The notes under the pieces: model-generated
Database searches by the model: none
The model's input: only the letters and a program-made list of their open reading frames with translations
What the model was told of the DNA's origin: nothing
Shown: positions 26,110-35,995 of the stretch, piece by piece
How positions within the stretch are numbered: position 1 is the first letter of the stretch
Layout of the letters: the number at the start of each line of letters is the position of its first letter
From: Sporosarcina sp. P32b
Lineage (GTDB): Bacteria; Bacillota; Bacilli; Bacillales_A; Planococcaceae
NCBI RefSeq assembly: GCF_002743335.1
Contig: NZ_PDZB01000023.1
Location: 1-50,951, forward strand
Direction: 5' to 3'
DNA length: 50,951 nucleotides
Position numbers and translations under genes: made by a program

Positions 26110-26688
26110 ATGACATCATTATCCGAAATTATGATTTATAACAAAACGTTCGTCGAAGAAAAAAAGTATGAAGAGTTTTCCACTACGAAATTTCCGAATA
26201 AACGAATTGTCATCCTAACATGTATGGATACAAGATTAATCGAGCTCCTCCCTAAAGCGATGAATTTGAAAAATGGCGATGCTAAAATCATTAAGAGTGC
26301 CGGCGCAATCATCACGTCTCCTTTTGGCGGTTTGATGCGAAGTATTTTAGTGGCAGTTTATGAATTACAAGCTGATGAAATATACGTAGTTGGCCATCAT
26401 GATTGTGGCATGAGCTCCATCAACACCGATCACATTATAGGCAATATGATTGAGCGCGGTGTAGATCCAAACATGTTTAAAACATTGAAGTACTCCGGAA
26501 TCGATATGGAGAAATGGTTGCACGGTTTCAGTGATGTAACAGAAAGCGTGAAAAAGAGTGTGGACGCGATCCGTAATCACCCTCTCATCCCAACCGACGT
26601 AAATGTACATGGACTTGTTATCGATCCCGGAAACGGCAAGCTGGACATTATTGAAGATGGTTACAAAGTAAAGGAAGTCTCTCAGTAA
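26110..26688 (+). CDS. ytiB: beta-class carbonic anhydrase (YtiB type)
   Basis: A 192-residue zinc enzyme that interconverts CO2 and bicarbonate. Zinc ligands Cys38 (in CMDTR, with the Asp40-Arg42 dyad), His96 and Cys99 (GHHDCGM) are all present. The length fits the small type typified by B. subtilis YtiB, often annotated as YtiB/YvdA-type carbonic anhydrase. GGGGGAGA precedes the ATG. It is monocistronic, between terminators. The 188-bp tandem array begins about 80 bases after its end. Confidence 0.88.
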   Translation: MTSLSEIMIYNKTFVEEKKYEEFSTTKFPNKRIVILTCMDTRLIELLPKAMNLKNGDAKIIKSAGAIITSPFGGLMRSILVAVYELQADEIYVVGHHDCGMSSINTDHIIGNMIERGVDPNMFKTLKYSGIDMEKWLHGFSDVTESVKKSVDAIRNHPLIPTDVNVHGLVIDPGNGKLDIIEDGYKVKEVSQ

Positions 26689-26700
26689 AATAACTTTATG

Positions 26701-26737
26701 AAAAATCGACCTCTTCTATTGAAGGGTCGTTTTTTTG
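26701..26737 (+). terminator. terminator of the carbonic anhydrase gene
   Basis: Stem AAAAATCGACC/GGGTCGTTTTTTT with a 12-base loop and a T run. Confidence 0.85.
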
Positions 26738-26759
26738 TGTTTTTATGGTGTACTTGTTG

Positions 26760-27310
26760 AAGTGGCTGTGCGGGGTGATAGAGCGGTTAGGAGTCGACTA
26801 TGATCGCTTGGACTGAATGTATGATCGGTTATGAGGTGGCATAGAGCGGTTATCCTTTGTGATAGAGCGGATCAGCATGATCTATGAGCGCTTCACGCGA
26901 AACTATGAGCGGCAATGCGTCTGCACTGCCCTACCACTTTCAGGATAACGTAGCTGTGCGGGGTGATAGAGCGTTTAGGAGTCGACTATGATCGCTTGGA
27001 CTGAATGTATGGGCGGTTATGAGGTGGCATAGAGCGGTTATCCCGTGTGATAGAGCGGATCAGCATGATCTATGAGCGCTTCACGCGAAACTATGAGCGG
27101 CAATGTGTCTGCACTGCCCTACCACTTTCAGGATAACGTGGGCGTGCGGGGTGATAGAGCGGTTAGGAGTCGACTATGATCGCTTGGACTGAATGTATGA
27201 TCGGTTATGAGGTGGCATAGAGCGGTTATCCCGTGTGATAGAGCGGATCAGCAAGAACTATGAGCGCTTCACGCGAAACTATGAGCGGCAACGAACACAT
27301 CTGCACTGCG
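26760..27310. repeat. three 188-bp tandem units with 21-bp-phased motifs
   Basis: Three near-identical units start at 26778, 26966 and 27154, exactly 188 bases apart. Each unit has seven copies of a 9-bp motif, consensus WWWGAKCGS (ATAGAGCGG, TATGATCGC, TATGAGCGC and similar), usually followed by TT. The copies begin at offsets 0, 21, 42, 63, 84, 105 and 126, so the spacing is exactly 21 bases. A 62-base interval with GCACTGCCCTACCACTTTC and GTGCGGGG links units. Only two of the 21 motifs depart from the consensus (26966 ATAGAGCGT and 27008 TATGGGCGG). The two forward frames translated across the first unit meet stops within a few codons. The array sits between the carbonic anhydrase terminator and that of the GNAT gene. 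Confidence 0.95.
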
Positions 27311-27328
27311 TACTACCGCAATAAAAAC

Positions 27329-27404
27329 GAAAAACCAGCAACTTCTATTCGAAGAGCCGGCTTTTCCATATAGTTATCCACTTTTCCAAAAGGGTCTTAC
27401 CCTT
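27329..27404 (-). terminator. terminator region of the GNAT gene
   Basis: Two hairpins on the minus strand follow the stop codon. One is AAAGGGT/ACCCTTT at about 27388-27404 and overlaps the stop. The other is an imperfect stem at 27329-27366 with G-T pairs, followed by TTTTT. Confidence 0.6.
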
Positions 27405-27950
27405 TCAATAATCCTCTTCCACAATGGCATACATATAATGATCTTCCCACACACCATTAATAAATAGTAATTGGCGTAACAATCCCTCACGCTGGAATTG
27501 TGCTTTTTCCAACACTTTGACTGAACCTACATTACGAGGAGATACATATGCTTCTACCCTGTGTAGATTCACTTTTTCAAATGCAAACTGATTAATAAGC
27601 GAGACCGCTTCTGTGCCGATGCCTCTTCCTGTTTGCCGCTGATCAATGGAATACCCCACAAAACCACTGGAAAACGGTAACCGTTTGATGCTGTACAATG
27701 AAATCTGACCGATGATTAAACTTGTTGCTGAATCAAAAATACCGAAATTATACTCCCGTCGATCACGCATTTGATAGAGAGATTCTCGAATTTTATCTCG
27801 TTGCATTGCTACTGTATAATACGTATTATCGTGCCTTGGTTCAAATTCCGTCCAGTACTCCTTATTGGCAATTAGCAGCTGGGTGAATTGATACGCATCA
27901 TCTTCTGTGAGTATCCGTAGGTAGCACTGCTCCCCTTCGAGTAAAATCAT
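27405..27950 (-). CDS. GNAT family N-acetyltransferase (RimJ/RimL-like)
   Basis: A 181-residue acetyl-CoA-dependent acetyltransferase. The acetyl-CoA loop is recognisable as QTGRGIGTEAVSLINQFAF (about 108-126, R/QxxGxG/A type). ERDDHNL-like motifs of the RimJ class are seen as HRVEAYVSPRNVGSVKVLEKAQFQREG, quoted here in family terms. The closest functional class acetylates ribosomal protein N termini or small amines, but the substrate is open. The ATG follows AAGGATGAGG. It lies alone downstream of the tandem array, facing it. Confidence 0.82.
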   Translation of the reverse strand: MILLEGEQCYLRILTEDDAYQFTQLLIANKEYWTEFEPRHDNTYYTVAMQRDKIRESLYQMRDRREYNFGIFDSATSLIIGQISLYSIKRLPFSSGFVGYSIDQRQTGRGIGTEAVSLINQFAFEKVNLHRVEAYVSPRNVGSVKVLEKAQFQREGLLRQLLFINGVWEDHYMYAIVEEDY

Positions 27951-28181
27951 TTGTCCTCATCCTTTTCGAAGCATTCTGTTCTTGCCTTCTACTTTATCCA
28001 AACGATATGAATGAAATGGAGATTCAGTACCAGTTACCTGAATTCATTAGTTCTTATTATAGATTTTTTACATCTACAAGACAATAGAACGCCACATTTT
28101 CTCATTTGTAAAGGAAAATTCATACTTTTCCCCTCCATCGATCCGTAATCTCTGTATACTGTTGTTCAGGAGGATTTTATC

Positions 28182-28919
28182 ATGCTAAGAATTATTTTGA
28201 TGGTACTTTCGCTACTCATCATGATTGGAACACATATCGCTGCAAATTTAATTCCACTTAACGGACTGACTACTTGGGAAATTGCTAATCGAGTACCGGT
28301 TCTATTCATGCCTGCAGAGTACGTTTTTTCAATTTGGATAGTGCTAGATCTGTTACTTGTCAGTTGGCTATACATGTTTTTCAAAACATCAGTTAGACTT
28401 TCTTCATCCGTTGCCAATCTACGTGCAATTTCTTTCTCAGTCAGCTGCTTTTTAAATATCGCATGGCTTTTATTATGGCATTATAGTTATTATTACTGGG
28501 CCATCGTCAGCGTAATTGCTTTGTTAATTAGTTTACTCGTGCTGTATTTCAGTTACGCCAAAATAGAGGGAACGAACCGGGAACGACTTCCGATTTCGGC
28601 TTACATGGCATGGATCTTCATCGCTGTCATTGCAAATTCTACCTATGCTTTCAAATTTCACGATTGGACAGGATGGGGTTTGAGTGATCCACTATGGACA
28701 GTATTGTTCTTAACTCTGACTGCAGCGATCGCTCTACATTTTATGTATCATTACCACGACTCTATGTTTAATTTAATTATCATTTGGTCTTTCATCGGTA
28801 TTGCAATAAAAAATGGAACTGATGAACTATTTGTTTCAACAGCCGCTTTATTTCTTTCCGCAGTTATCGGTTTTATACTATTTATGGGACAGCGTTTTTC
28901 AAAGCCCACACAATTATAA
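28182..28919 (+). CDS. TspO/MBR-like multi-helix membrane protein
   Basis: A 245-residue integral membrane protein with seven or eight hydrophobic helices over almost all its length. Parts resemble the TspO/MBR (tryptophan-rich sensory) group in its longer form: PAEYVFSIWIVLDLLLVSWLY near residues 45-65, LNIAWLLLWHYSYYYWA and ANSTYAFKFHDW. The similarity is recognised by eye and is modest, so a generic membrane protein is the safe reading. AGGAGG precedes the ATG. A strong terminator follows, so it is monocistronic. Confidence 0.6.
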   Translation: MLRIILMVLSLLIMIGTHIAANLIPLNGLTTWEIANRVPVLFMPAEYVFSIWIVLDLLLVSWLYMFFKTSVRLSSSVANLRAISFSVSCFLNIAWLLLWHYSYYYWAIVSVIALLISLLVLYFSYAKIEGTNRERLPISAYMAWIFIAVIANSTYAFKFHDWTGWGLSDPLWTVLFLTLTAAIALHFMYHYHDSMFNLIIIWSFIGIAIKNGTDELFVSTAALFLSAVIGFILFMGQRFSKPTQL

Positions 28920-28952
28920 CACGGTGCCAATTGGGCAACCGTGTTTTTTTTA
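28918..28952 (+). terminator. terminator of the TspO-like gene
   Basis: Stem AACACGGTTGCC-type (AACACGGTGCC/GGGCAACCGTGTT) followed by TTTTTTTT. Confidence 0.85.
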
Positions 28953-29020
28953 TGATTATACCGTAAAATAGGGTATAGGTTAGAGTATGGACTATCATGC
29001 TAGAGAGTGGAGGTTACGCT

Positions 29021-29362
29021 ATGTCAAATTCAAAATTATTGTCTTCACTTAGTTATTTCAGTGTATTTTTCGCTCCCCTTCTATTGCCGATTATCATTTA
29101 CTTCGTTGCAGATGAATTCGAAGTTCGCCGCCATGCAAAAAAGGCACTCATTTCACATATCGTCCCTATGGCATTACTAATTGCTGGGTTTATCATCATG
29201 TCCTTTTCGATATTTTCCTTTAATGTCGATACCATAACCAATACAAACAGCAATATGATGTTCTGGGGATTCGTTCCTATGCTATTCATCATTCTATATA
29301 GTTTATTGTTTGTAAGCGTCTTGATTTGGAATGTGTATCAAGGTGTAAAAGTCTTGAAGTAA
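29021..29362 (+). CDS. DUF4870-type small membrane protein
   Basis: A 113-residue membrane protein with three hydrophobic helices (about 10-30, 45-65 and 80-108). The motif FVADEFEVRRHAKKALISHI between helices 1 and 2 resembles the DUF4870/Tic20-like pattern in which a charged segment precedes the second helix. The function is unknown. The start is the ATG at 29021 with GGAGG seven bases upstream; the frame extends upstream to 28997 without a site. It lies about 95 bases before map. Confidence 0.7.
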   Translation: MSNSKLLSSLSYFSVFFAPLLLPIIIYFVADEFEVRRHAKKALISHIVPMALLIAGFIIMSFSIFSFNVDTITNTNSNMMFWGFVPMLFIILYSLLFVSVLIWNVYQGVKVLK

Positions 29363-29429
29363 GTAATTGAAAGAACAAGATAATCATTAAAAAAACATCG
29401 ATAAAGTATGATATAGTAGAATTGAATAA

Positions 29430-30206
<777 letters not shown>

Positions 30207-30301
30207 TGATAGAAATGAGTATGTACGGATGTTTCCGTGCATGCTCATTTTTTATACTTACGAAGCGTTTTGAGATCTAACCTGCTATAGTAAAAGAAAA
30301 A

Positions 30302-30346
30302 ACTGAAGGCCACCTCCCTGATAGGAGAGTAGTCTTCAGTCTTTTT
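30302..30346. terminator. terminator between map and yfmL
   Basis: Arms ACTGAAG and CTTCAGT enclose an inner paired segment and are followed by CTTTTTG. It lies between convergent genes. Confidence 0.75.
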
Positions 30347-30375
30347 GTATTATCGTTTGGAAGATACGTTTTTGG

Positions 30376-31557
30376 TTATTTCTTTTTCTTAACTTTCGGC
30401 TTTGATTTCTTTGGTGCTGCTTTTTTCATGTCGTCGATTGTCTTGGAATTTCCTTCGATCAGTTGTCCATTGTACCAAACTTTTTGGACTGTTTTGATAC
30501 CCTTGGAAACTTTACGGTAGTCGCGTTCTTCTGGGTAGGATAGAAGTGTGAGGACTTCTCCGTCTGCCCCCGCACGGCCAGTTCTTCCTGATCTATGCAC
30601 GTATTGTTCGGCTGTATGAGGTACGTCGACATGGATGACGTGCGTTAGTCCTTCGATGTCCAGTCCTCGTGCCGCTAAGTCTGTAGCGATAAGGATGCGA
30701 ATAGTCCCTTTTCTAAAGTCTTCCAATGTTTTCTGACGGTCGAGTTTTTTCATGTCAGAATAGAGGACTGCGATCGGTGCATCATTGTAGAGTAGTTTTA
30801 GTTCTTTCATGCGCAATTGATCCACATTATTCATGAATGTTAGCGCTCGTACTCCTGATAATGCAGAAATCCCTCGAAGTATATCCGTCTTTCTGCGCTC
30901 ATCTACTTTTACGTATGAATGAACCACTTGACCACTATTTGGAATTTCATCTGAATTGACTTGCAGTCGGATTGGATCTTTCATCAGCTGCTTGGCAACG
31001 AGTTCGATTTCATCCGTAATTGTGGCAGACACAACCGCTAACTGACGTTCGGGGTTTGCTGCTTCAATCAAGCTTTTCACCAGTACGCGATATTCGCGCG
31101 ACAAAAGCTGATCCCCTTCGTCAATGACTAAGTATTGAATATCATACATTTTCAGTTTTCTTTCTCTTACTAGTTCATTTAATCTTCCTGGAGTGCCGAC
31201 TACGATTGTCGGTTTTTTCTTTAGCTTTTCGACTTGACGTTGCATGTTTGCACCGCCAATTAGTTGAGTTACCGTTACGGAAGTTCCTTCAACCAATTCA
31301 CGTATCACATTAACGATTTGCATGGATAACTCTTGTGATGGTGTAATAATTAACGCTTGTGTCTTCGGTAGATTGCCGTCGACCATTTGAATCACAGGTA
31401 ATGCGTAGGCTAGTGTTTTACCTGTCCCTGTTGGTGATTCAGCTACTATGTCTTTACCAGACAACATCTCGGGTATCATTTGAGACTGAATCGGCATAGG
31501 CTGTTTAAATTTCCATTTTGTGCGTAAAGATTCATTCAGCTCGTCTAAAAAATTCAT
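30376..31557 (-). CDS. yfmL: DEAD-box RNA helicase YfmL
   Basis: A 393-residue ATP-dependent RNA helicase. Motif I SPTGTGKT is at about 44-51, Ia PSQELSMQ, Ib GTPGRL, motif II is the variant DEGD (in VIDEGDQLL), III SAT, IV to V TDLAARGLDIE and VI HRSGRTGRAG. DEGD in place of DEAD also departs from the DETD of B. subtilis YfmL. A Lys-rich tail (KKSKPKVKKKK) may bind RNA. YfmL acts in ribosome assembly and cold growth in B. subtilis. The start chosen is the ATG at 31557, eight bases after AAAAGAG. Confidence 0.9.
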   Translation of the reverse strand: MNFLDELNESLRTKWKFKQPMPIQSQMIPEMLSGKDIVAESPTGTGKTLAYALPVIQMVDGNLPKTQALIITPSQELSMQIVNVIRELVEGTSVTVTQLIGGANMQRQVEKLKKKPTIVVGTPGRLNELVRERKLKMYDIQYLVIDEGDQLLSREYRVLVKSLIEAANPERQLAVVSATITDEIELVAKQLMKDPIRLQVNSDEIPNSGQVVHSYVKVDERRKTDILRGISALSGVRALTFMNNVDQLRMKELKLLYNDAPIAVLYSDMKKLDRQKTLEDFRKGTIRILIATDLAARGLDIEGLTHVIHVDVPHTAEQYVHRSGRTGRAGADGEVLTLLSYPEERDYRKVSKGIKTVQKVWYNGQLIEGNSKTIDDMKKAAPKKSKPKVKKKK

Positions 31558-31595
31558 TCGGTTCACTCTTTTCTGTAGTTGAGGACTTCAACCGG

Positions 31596-32639
31596 TTATT
31601 TTTTTTGAAGCTTCTTTTTCAACTTCTGAATTTTAGGCACTACTTTCACAAACATATTATAAATGAACGGTTTGTACACTTTATCAATTTCACCGATAAA
31701 TTCTGTCACTCCGTCTACCTGACAAAAACTGTTTTTAAAATTATATAATCCATCTTGCTCACTGTCGAGTACGAATACTCCACCAAGATCATACTGTTCT
31801 GCACCTATTTCCAATCCCCACTTCATCATTTCATAGTTCATTAGATAACTAGGATTTAGATTACGCTTCGTGTTGGAGCTACCCGCATATAAGTAATATA
31901 ATTTTCCGTTATAGTTAATAGTTACAGCACCAGCTAAATAGTCGTCTTCGTGCTTCGCTATATAAATACGTAAATCATCGAATGCTTCTCGCATTTTAAC
32001 GAAATAATCATATGAACGAATAGAGATTTGATTTCGAACAGACATTTCTTCATGGATTTCAAAGAATTTCTTTAAATATTCATCACTGCGTGAATAAGAT
32101 ACTTCCACACCTTTACGTGCTGAACTTCGGATTTTACTTCTCGTTCTGCTACGGAACTTAAGCATTAAAGAATCTTCATCTTCGTCCGTCAATTTAACAA
32201 TCATATTATAGCGAGGCTGGATTAAATCTTCTTTACCCGCGCCTTCGTTGCGTACTATGTAACCTGCATCACGGTATAACTTGTCCAATTCATCTGTATA
32301 AAGCTGTTCAGGATCCATTTTTAATGCAAAAGCTTTATGTTTTTTCACAAGCACTTCTGCCTCTTGAATCAATTCTTCAACCAGCTTCTGATCATGTAAA
32401 TCGCAAATAGGTCCACGTGGTGCATATAGTAATGAAAAACCGCCTGGTACCTTACGTATCAATAAGGACATAGCGGCTACAATTTCTCCGTCCCGTTCTA
32501 CATATACTTGCTCGTTACCCCAGTCATCTTTTACATGCGCCCAATTGGGATCTTGTGTAATCGAACGAAACGGAGAATTTCTCATAAACGTTTCATATCT
32601 TTCAACATCTTTTGCATTACTTTTATCTAAAATCGGCAC
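31596..32639 (-). CDS. FemX/FemA-like aminoacyltransferase of peptidoglycan
   Basis: A 347-residue member of the FemABX family, which add amino acids from aminoacyl-tRNA to the stem-peptide lysine of cell-wall precursors. Two GNAT-like domains are recognisable, with FSLLYAPRGPICDL (about 79-92), SKIRSSARKGVEV (about 166-178) and LYYLYAGSSNTKRNLNPSYLMNYEMMKWG, quoted in part. The final Lys-rich tail (KLKKKLQKK) is typical. The length is close to the single-residue-adding FemX of Weissella (about 335) and shorter than staphylococcal FemA (about 420). A Gly or Ala donor is likely. The start is GTG after AAGGAG. A D-Asp-ligase-like gene lies 2 kb away. Confidence 0.85.
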   Translation of the reverse strand: MPILDKSNAKDVERYETFMRNSPFRSITQDPNWAHVKDDWGNEQVYVERDGEIVAAMSLLIRKVPGGFSLLYAPRGPICDLHDQKLVEELIQEAEVLVKKHKAFALKMDPEQLYTDELDKLYRDAGYIVRNEGAGKEDLIQPRYNMIVKLTDEDEDSLMLKFRSRTRSKIRSSARKGVEVSYSRSDEYLKKFFEIHEEMSVRNQISIRSYDYFVKMREAFDDLRIYIAKHEDDYLAGAVTINYNGKLYYLYAGSSNTKRNLNPSYLMNYEMMKWGLEIGAEQYDLGGVFVLDSEQDGLYNFKNSFCQVDGVTEFIGEIDKVYKPFIYNMFVKVVPKIQKLKKKLQKK

Positions 32640-32836
32640 TGCTCGAACACTCCTTACGTTACTATAGCTCCATACAATTTCCGTTTTAAACTTTTGAAAA
32701 TCTTTAAGAACCGTATAGCCACAGCTCTATTAAGTGTATCCTACTGCATTTTTCAAGTCAAGAATCGAAGGGTATACACCTGCCATTTAACAACGTTGCT
32801 TGAATAATAAGTAATAATTTACTAGAAAATGAGACA

Positions 32837-32864
32837 GGCTATTCCGTTATCAATCGGAATAGCC
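32837..32864. promoter_or_regulatory. hairpin in the chemoreceptor promoter region
   Basis: A perfect 10-bp inverted repeat GGCTATTCCG/CGGAATAGCC with an 8-base loop. It overlaps a possible promoter TTATCA (32847-32852)-17-TATAAA (32870-32875). There is no T run, so an operator or leader structure is more likely than a terminator. Confidence 0.45.
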
Positions 32865-32920
32865 TATACTATAAACAGGGTAGAAAGGTTCACATAGAAA
32901 TGCAAAAGGGGGATTACATA

Positions 32921-34654
32921 TTGAAAGGTTCAGTACGCAACAAGTTGATAGCGCTTGCAGCACTAGTTATTTTAATTCCATTAGTAGCTGTTGGTGTCGT
33001 CAATTACTTTGTGGCGAAGCAAGAGCTTGAGACTGTTGGGGAAATGGGATTACAGAACGGGACATACGCTGTCCTAGATTTGATCGATGAGCTCAATGTT
33101 CAAGTAGAGAACGGTACAATTAGTTTAGAAGATGCCCAAGAACGGGCTAAAGAAAAAATCATGGGACCTATGGCCACAGATGGTACTAGATCTTTAGACA
33201 ATCCAGCGAAATACGGGGAGAACTTCTACTTTTATGTAGTGGATGAGGAAGGTACTTTGCTAGTACATCCACAGAAAGAAGGAGAAAGTCTCTATGAAAC
33301 CAAAACAAAAGATGGACGTTACTTCATTCGCGAAGTAATTTCAGAAGCTAAAAACGGAGGCGGTTATGTACAATATGACTGGCCACTACCAAGTAACTTA
33401 AATGTAGAAGCACCAAAAATCACGTACGGCTTAGAAGATCCTAATTGGGGATGGATCGTAGTGGCCGGAACCTATTTAGTAGACTTTAATGCTGGAGCAA
33501 AAAATGTTTTATGGTACACCTTAATTTCAGTAATTATTTCTATAATTGTAGGCGTTACATTATTTTCGATTTTCTCAGGACGTCTGACATCATACATTAA
33601 AAATATCCGCCTCATTACAGCTGAAATTGCGCAAGGTCAATTGTCAGGTGAAGATATTCCAATCCGTTCACGTGATGAGCTTGGCCATTTAGCTGAAAAT
33701 GTGAATACGATGAAAAATAATCTGAATGAGATGGTCGGTCACACAAGACTTTCTTCAGACCGCATGCGAACATCATCCGAAACATTGAGCGCAATCACGG
33801 AAGAAGCAACAGCATCTGCTGACGAGATCCACAGCGCTATTGCTGAGGTATCTTCAGGGGCTGTATTGCAATCAGAAGAAGCAGATGTTGCGATCACAAA
33901 AGTGGGGCAATTATCTACACTGATTTCCAATGCAGCAGCGCAATATGAAAACGTTGTGACAGAGATGCGCAGCATGAACGATCTACAAAGTTCTGGTATG
34001 CAAAAGGCCGAGAACTTAGAAGAAAACTCTCAGAATTTCAACATCGTCATTAATGATTTACAAGGTAACTTCTCACAACTTGTATCTAGAATGAATGAGA
34101 TCCAAGCCATCGTCCAAACCATTTCATCCATTTCAGAGCAAACGAATTTACTTGCGTTAAACGCTAGTATTGAAGCTGCTCGTGCAGGGGAACATGGTAA
34201 AGGATTCGCTGTAGTAGCCAACGAAGTGCGTCATTTATCTGAAGACACGAACGAGGCAACTACGAGAGTTCGCGACCTCCTCGTGCATATTCGAAAAGAT
34301 ACGACGACTGCTGAAAACCAAATGAAACACACATTAGAATTGACGAGTAATCAAGAAGTCACCATTATGGAAACTAAACATGCTTTCGAACAACTATCCG
34401 ATTCCATTCTCAACATCACATCACTGTTGAAGACTATGGAAAATGATATGAACAGTATGGATGAAAATCGACAACATGTTGTTCAGGCAATTGATCACAT
34501 TGCCGCTGTTGCGACTGAATCCGCAGCAGCTACCGAACAAGTCAATGCATCTATTGATGAACAAAAAGCTGCGATTAGCACGATTATGCATGCTTCCCTC
34601 GACCTTCATACAGAAGCGGAGAATATGCACGACTTAGTAGACCGATTCAGCTAA
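32921..34654 (+). CDS. methyl-accepting chemotaxis protein with Cache sensor
   Basis: A transmembrane chemoreceptor of about 577 residues. From the N terminus: a helix (about 8-30), an extracellular single-Cache domain (about 40-195) with [19 protein letters not shown] and [12 protein letters not shown], a second helix (about 200-222), HAMP (about 222-275) and the signalling domain with the hairpin tip [21 protein letters not shown], quoted in part. It signals to CheA-CheW. The C-terminal end lacks a CheR-binding pentapeptide. The start given is TTG, eight bases after AAAAGGGGG; an in-frame ATG at 32900 would add seven residues. Such Cache domains often bind small organic acids, but the ligand is unknown. 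Confidence 0.92.
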   Translation: MKGSVRNKLIALAALVILIPLVAVGVVNYFVAKQELETVGEMGLQNGTYAVLDLIDELNVQVENGTISLEDAQERAKEKIMGPMATDGTRSLDNPAKYGENFYFYVVDEEGTLLVHPQKEGESLYETKTKDGRYFIREVISEAKNGGGYVQYDWPLPSNLNVEAPKITYGLEDPNWGWIVVAGTYLVDFNAGAKNVLWYTLISVIISIIVGVTLFSIFSGRLTSYIKNIRLITAEIAQGQLSGEDIPIRSRDELGHLAENVNTMKNNLNEMVGHTRLSSDRMRTSSETLSAITEEATASADEIHSAIAEVSSGAVLQSEEADVAITKVGQLSTLISNAAAQYENVVTEMRSMNDLQSSGMQKAENLEENSQNFNIVINDLQGNFSQLVSRMNEIQAIVQTISSISEQTNLLALNASIEAARAGEHGKGFAVVANEVRHLSEDTNEATTRVRDLLVHIRKDTTTAENQMKHTLELTSNQEVTIMETKHAFEQLSDSILNITSLLKTMENDMNSMDENRQHVVQAIDHIAAVATESAAATEQVNASIDEQKAAISTIMHASLDLHTEAENMHDLVDRFS

Positions 34655-34675
34655 TAACTTAATAAGAATAAAATA

Positions 34676-34702
34676 TCCCTGCGCAGATGCGCAGGGATTA
34701 GT
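34676..34702. terminator. bidirectional terminator after the chemoreceptor gene
   Basis: A perfect 10-bp stem TCCCTGCGCA/TGCGCAGGGA with a 2-base loop, T-rich on both sides. It lies between convergent genes. Confidence 0.8.
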
Positions 34703-35920
34703 TTATTCTTCAACAGCGTTTTTATACTTCTTGTAGTAGTTGATTTGACGCATAAGTAAATATAACTTACGTTTCATATGCTTATCTTTATTGTAAAATA
34801 AAGGATTTCCGTATTTTCCTGCTTTGATTAAAGATCGAATCTCTTTTTCCATAGGCGGATTATCCACAAATTTTTTCAATACCGCTTTCGGTACGACAGT
34901 GAATAGGAAATGGTCATCTAGATATGTTAACGGCTTTTCCTTACCATATACTAAGTCATCGACCAAATACTTCGCCATATTCTCACCGCACTGCGTAATG
35001 TAATAACTTGAACGCCCTTGGCGGATATTCACTTCAAACGCTTTGAATTTACCATCGCGTTCGTCGTATTTCAAATCGAAGTTTCCGTAACCGACATAGC
35101 CAATTGCTTCAAGGAAGTTAGCTAATTTTGTCATAATTTCTTTATCATACCGCGTAATCAGCGCTGTATAGTTTCCGATCGCTGTCATCGCACGTTCTTG
35201 TAATACCACCTGCGCCAATGTGATTAACTGTGCTTTACCATGCTGATCTGCATAATACACAGCATCCCACATATACGTATCATCACCAGGAATGAAATCT
35301 TGGATAATCAGATCTTCTGTATATCCACTAGCCTTTACCATTTGAATAATTCGATTGATTTCCTCATATGTATCGACCTTATAGATCTTCTGCAACCCTT
35401 CAAACGGATGGCGGTAGTATTGAACTCCGTCGCTTGGCTTGATGATGACCGGGAACAGCACTTCTTCCGTAAATGGTTCATCGGATAAACATGAATGAAA
35501 GTAGGTAGAAGGTGTATCTATCCCATGTTCAGCACATAATTCATAGAAATTCTTCTTAATATACACGGCATTCATAATTTCTTCATTGATATAATTGAAC
35601 AAGAAATCTTCTTGCAAAGCTTCCCGCTGCTCAATAATCAGACGTACATATAAGTCGTCTGTACCGACAAGCACTAATTTTTGATCAGCTGTCCTATATT
35701 TTTTAGCAATTTCACGTAAAAACTGGACGAATATTTCTGGATCATGCAAACCAGGATTTAATTCTTGGATGTCCGTAATCGTACTATAGCTTGTGAATGG
35801 CAATGGCTCTCTGCCTACAATTACAGGTTTAATGCCATATTCTTCATGAAATGAAATTGCCATATTATAGGCGTTAATATTAGTTCCGACAATAATCGGG
35901 ATAAAAGAATGCTTACTCAT
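34703..35920 (-). CDS. ATP-grasp ligase, D-aspartate ligase (Asl)-like
   Basis: A 405-residue ATP-grasp carboxylate-amine ligase. The N terminus FIPIIVGTNINAYNMAISFHEEYG strongly recalls Enterococcus faecium Aslfm (FIPILLGSDMNVYGMARSFHEAYG in memory), which ligates D-Asp to the stem-peptide lysine. ATP-grasp features follow: VIIKPSDGVQYY (about 165-176), IIQDFIPGDDTYMWD and the metal-binding YGNFDLKYDERDGKFKAFEVNIRQGRSS region. The ATG at 35920 follows GGAGG at five bases. With the FemX-like gene nearby it suggests a Lys-(Gly/Ala)-D-(Asp/Glu) cell-wall bridge. D-Asp versus D-Glu cannot be told apart by eye. Confidence 0.75.
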   Translation of the reverse strand: MSKHSFIPIIVGTNINAYNMAISFHEEYGIKPVIVGREPLPFTSYSTITDIQELNPGLHDPEIFVQFLREIAKKYRTADQKLVLVGTDDLYVRLIIEQREALQEDFLFNYINEEIMNAVYIKKNFYELCAEHGIDTPSTYFHSCLSDEPFTEEVLFPVIIKPSDGVQYYRHPFEGLQKIYKVDTYEEINRIIQMVKASGYTEDLIIQDFIPGDDTYMWDAVYYADQHGKAQLITLAQVVLQERAMTAIGNYTALITRYDKEIMTKLANFLEAIGYVGYGNFDLKYDERDGKFKAFEVNIRQGRSSYYITQCGENMAKYLVDDLVYGKEKPLTYLDDHFLFTVVPKAVLKKFVDNPPMEKEIRSLIKAGKYGNPLFYNKDKHMKRKLYLLMRQINYYKKYKNAVEE

Positions 35921-35995
35921 ATATTCCTCCAACAGACGTTTTTCCATTTAGTGTAGTGGCACCGAATTCGTAAGTCAAGAATGGACGGTTCTTCA

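Noticed and set aside
26778..27300. CRISPR array
   Set aside because: Units are 188 bp and nearly identical throughout, with no unique spacers and no cas genes; the inner motif is only 9 bp.
26778..27300. Coding repeat of seven codons (21 bp)
   Set aside because: The two forward frames translated across the first unit hit stop codons within one or two repeats (for example TGA in GACTGAATG and TAG in ATAGAGC); the reverse strand was not translated in full.
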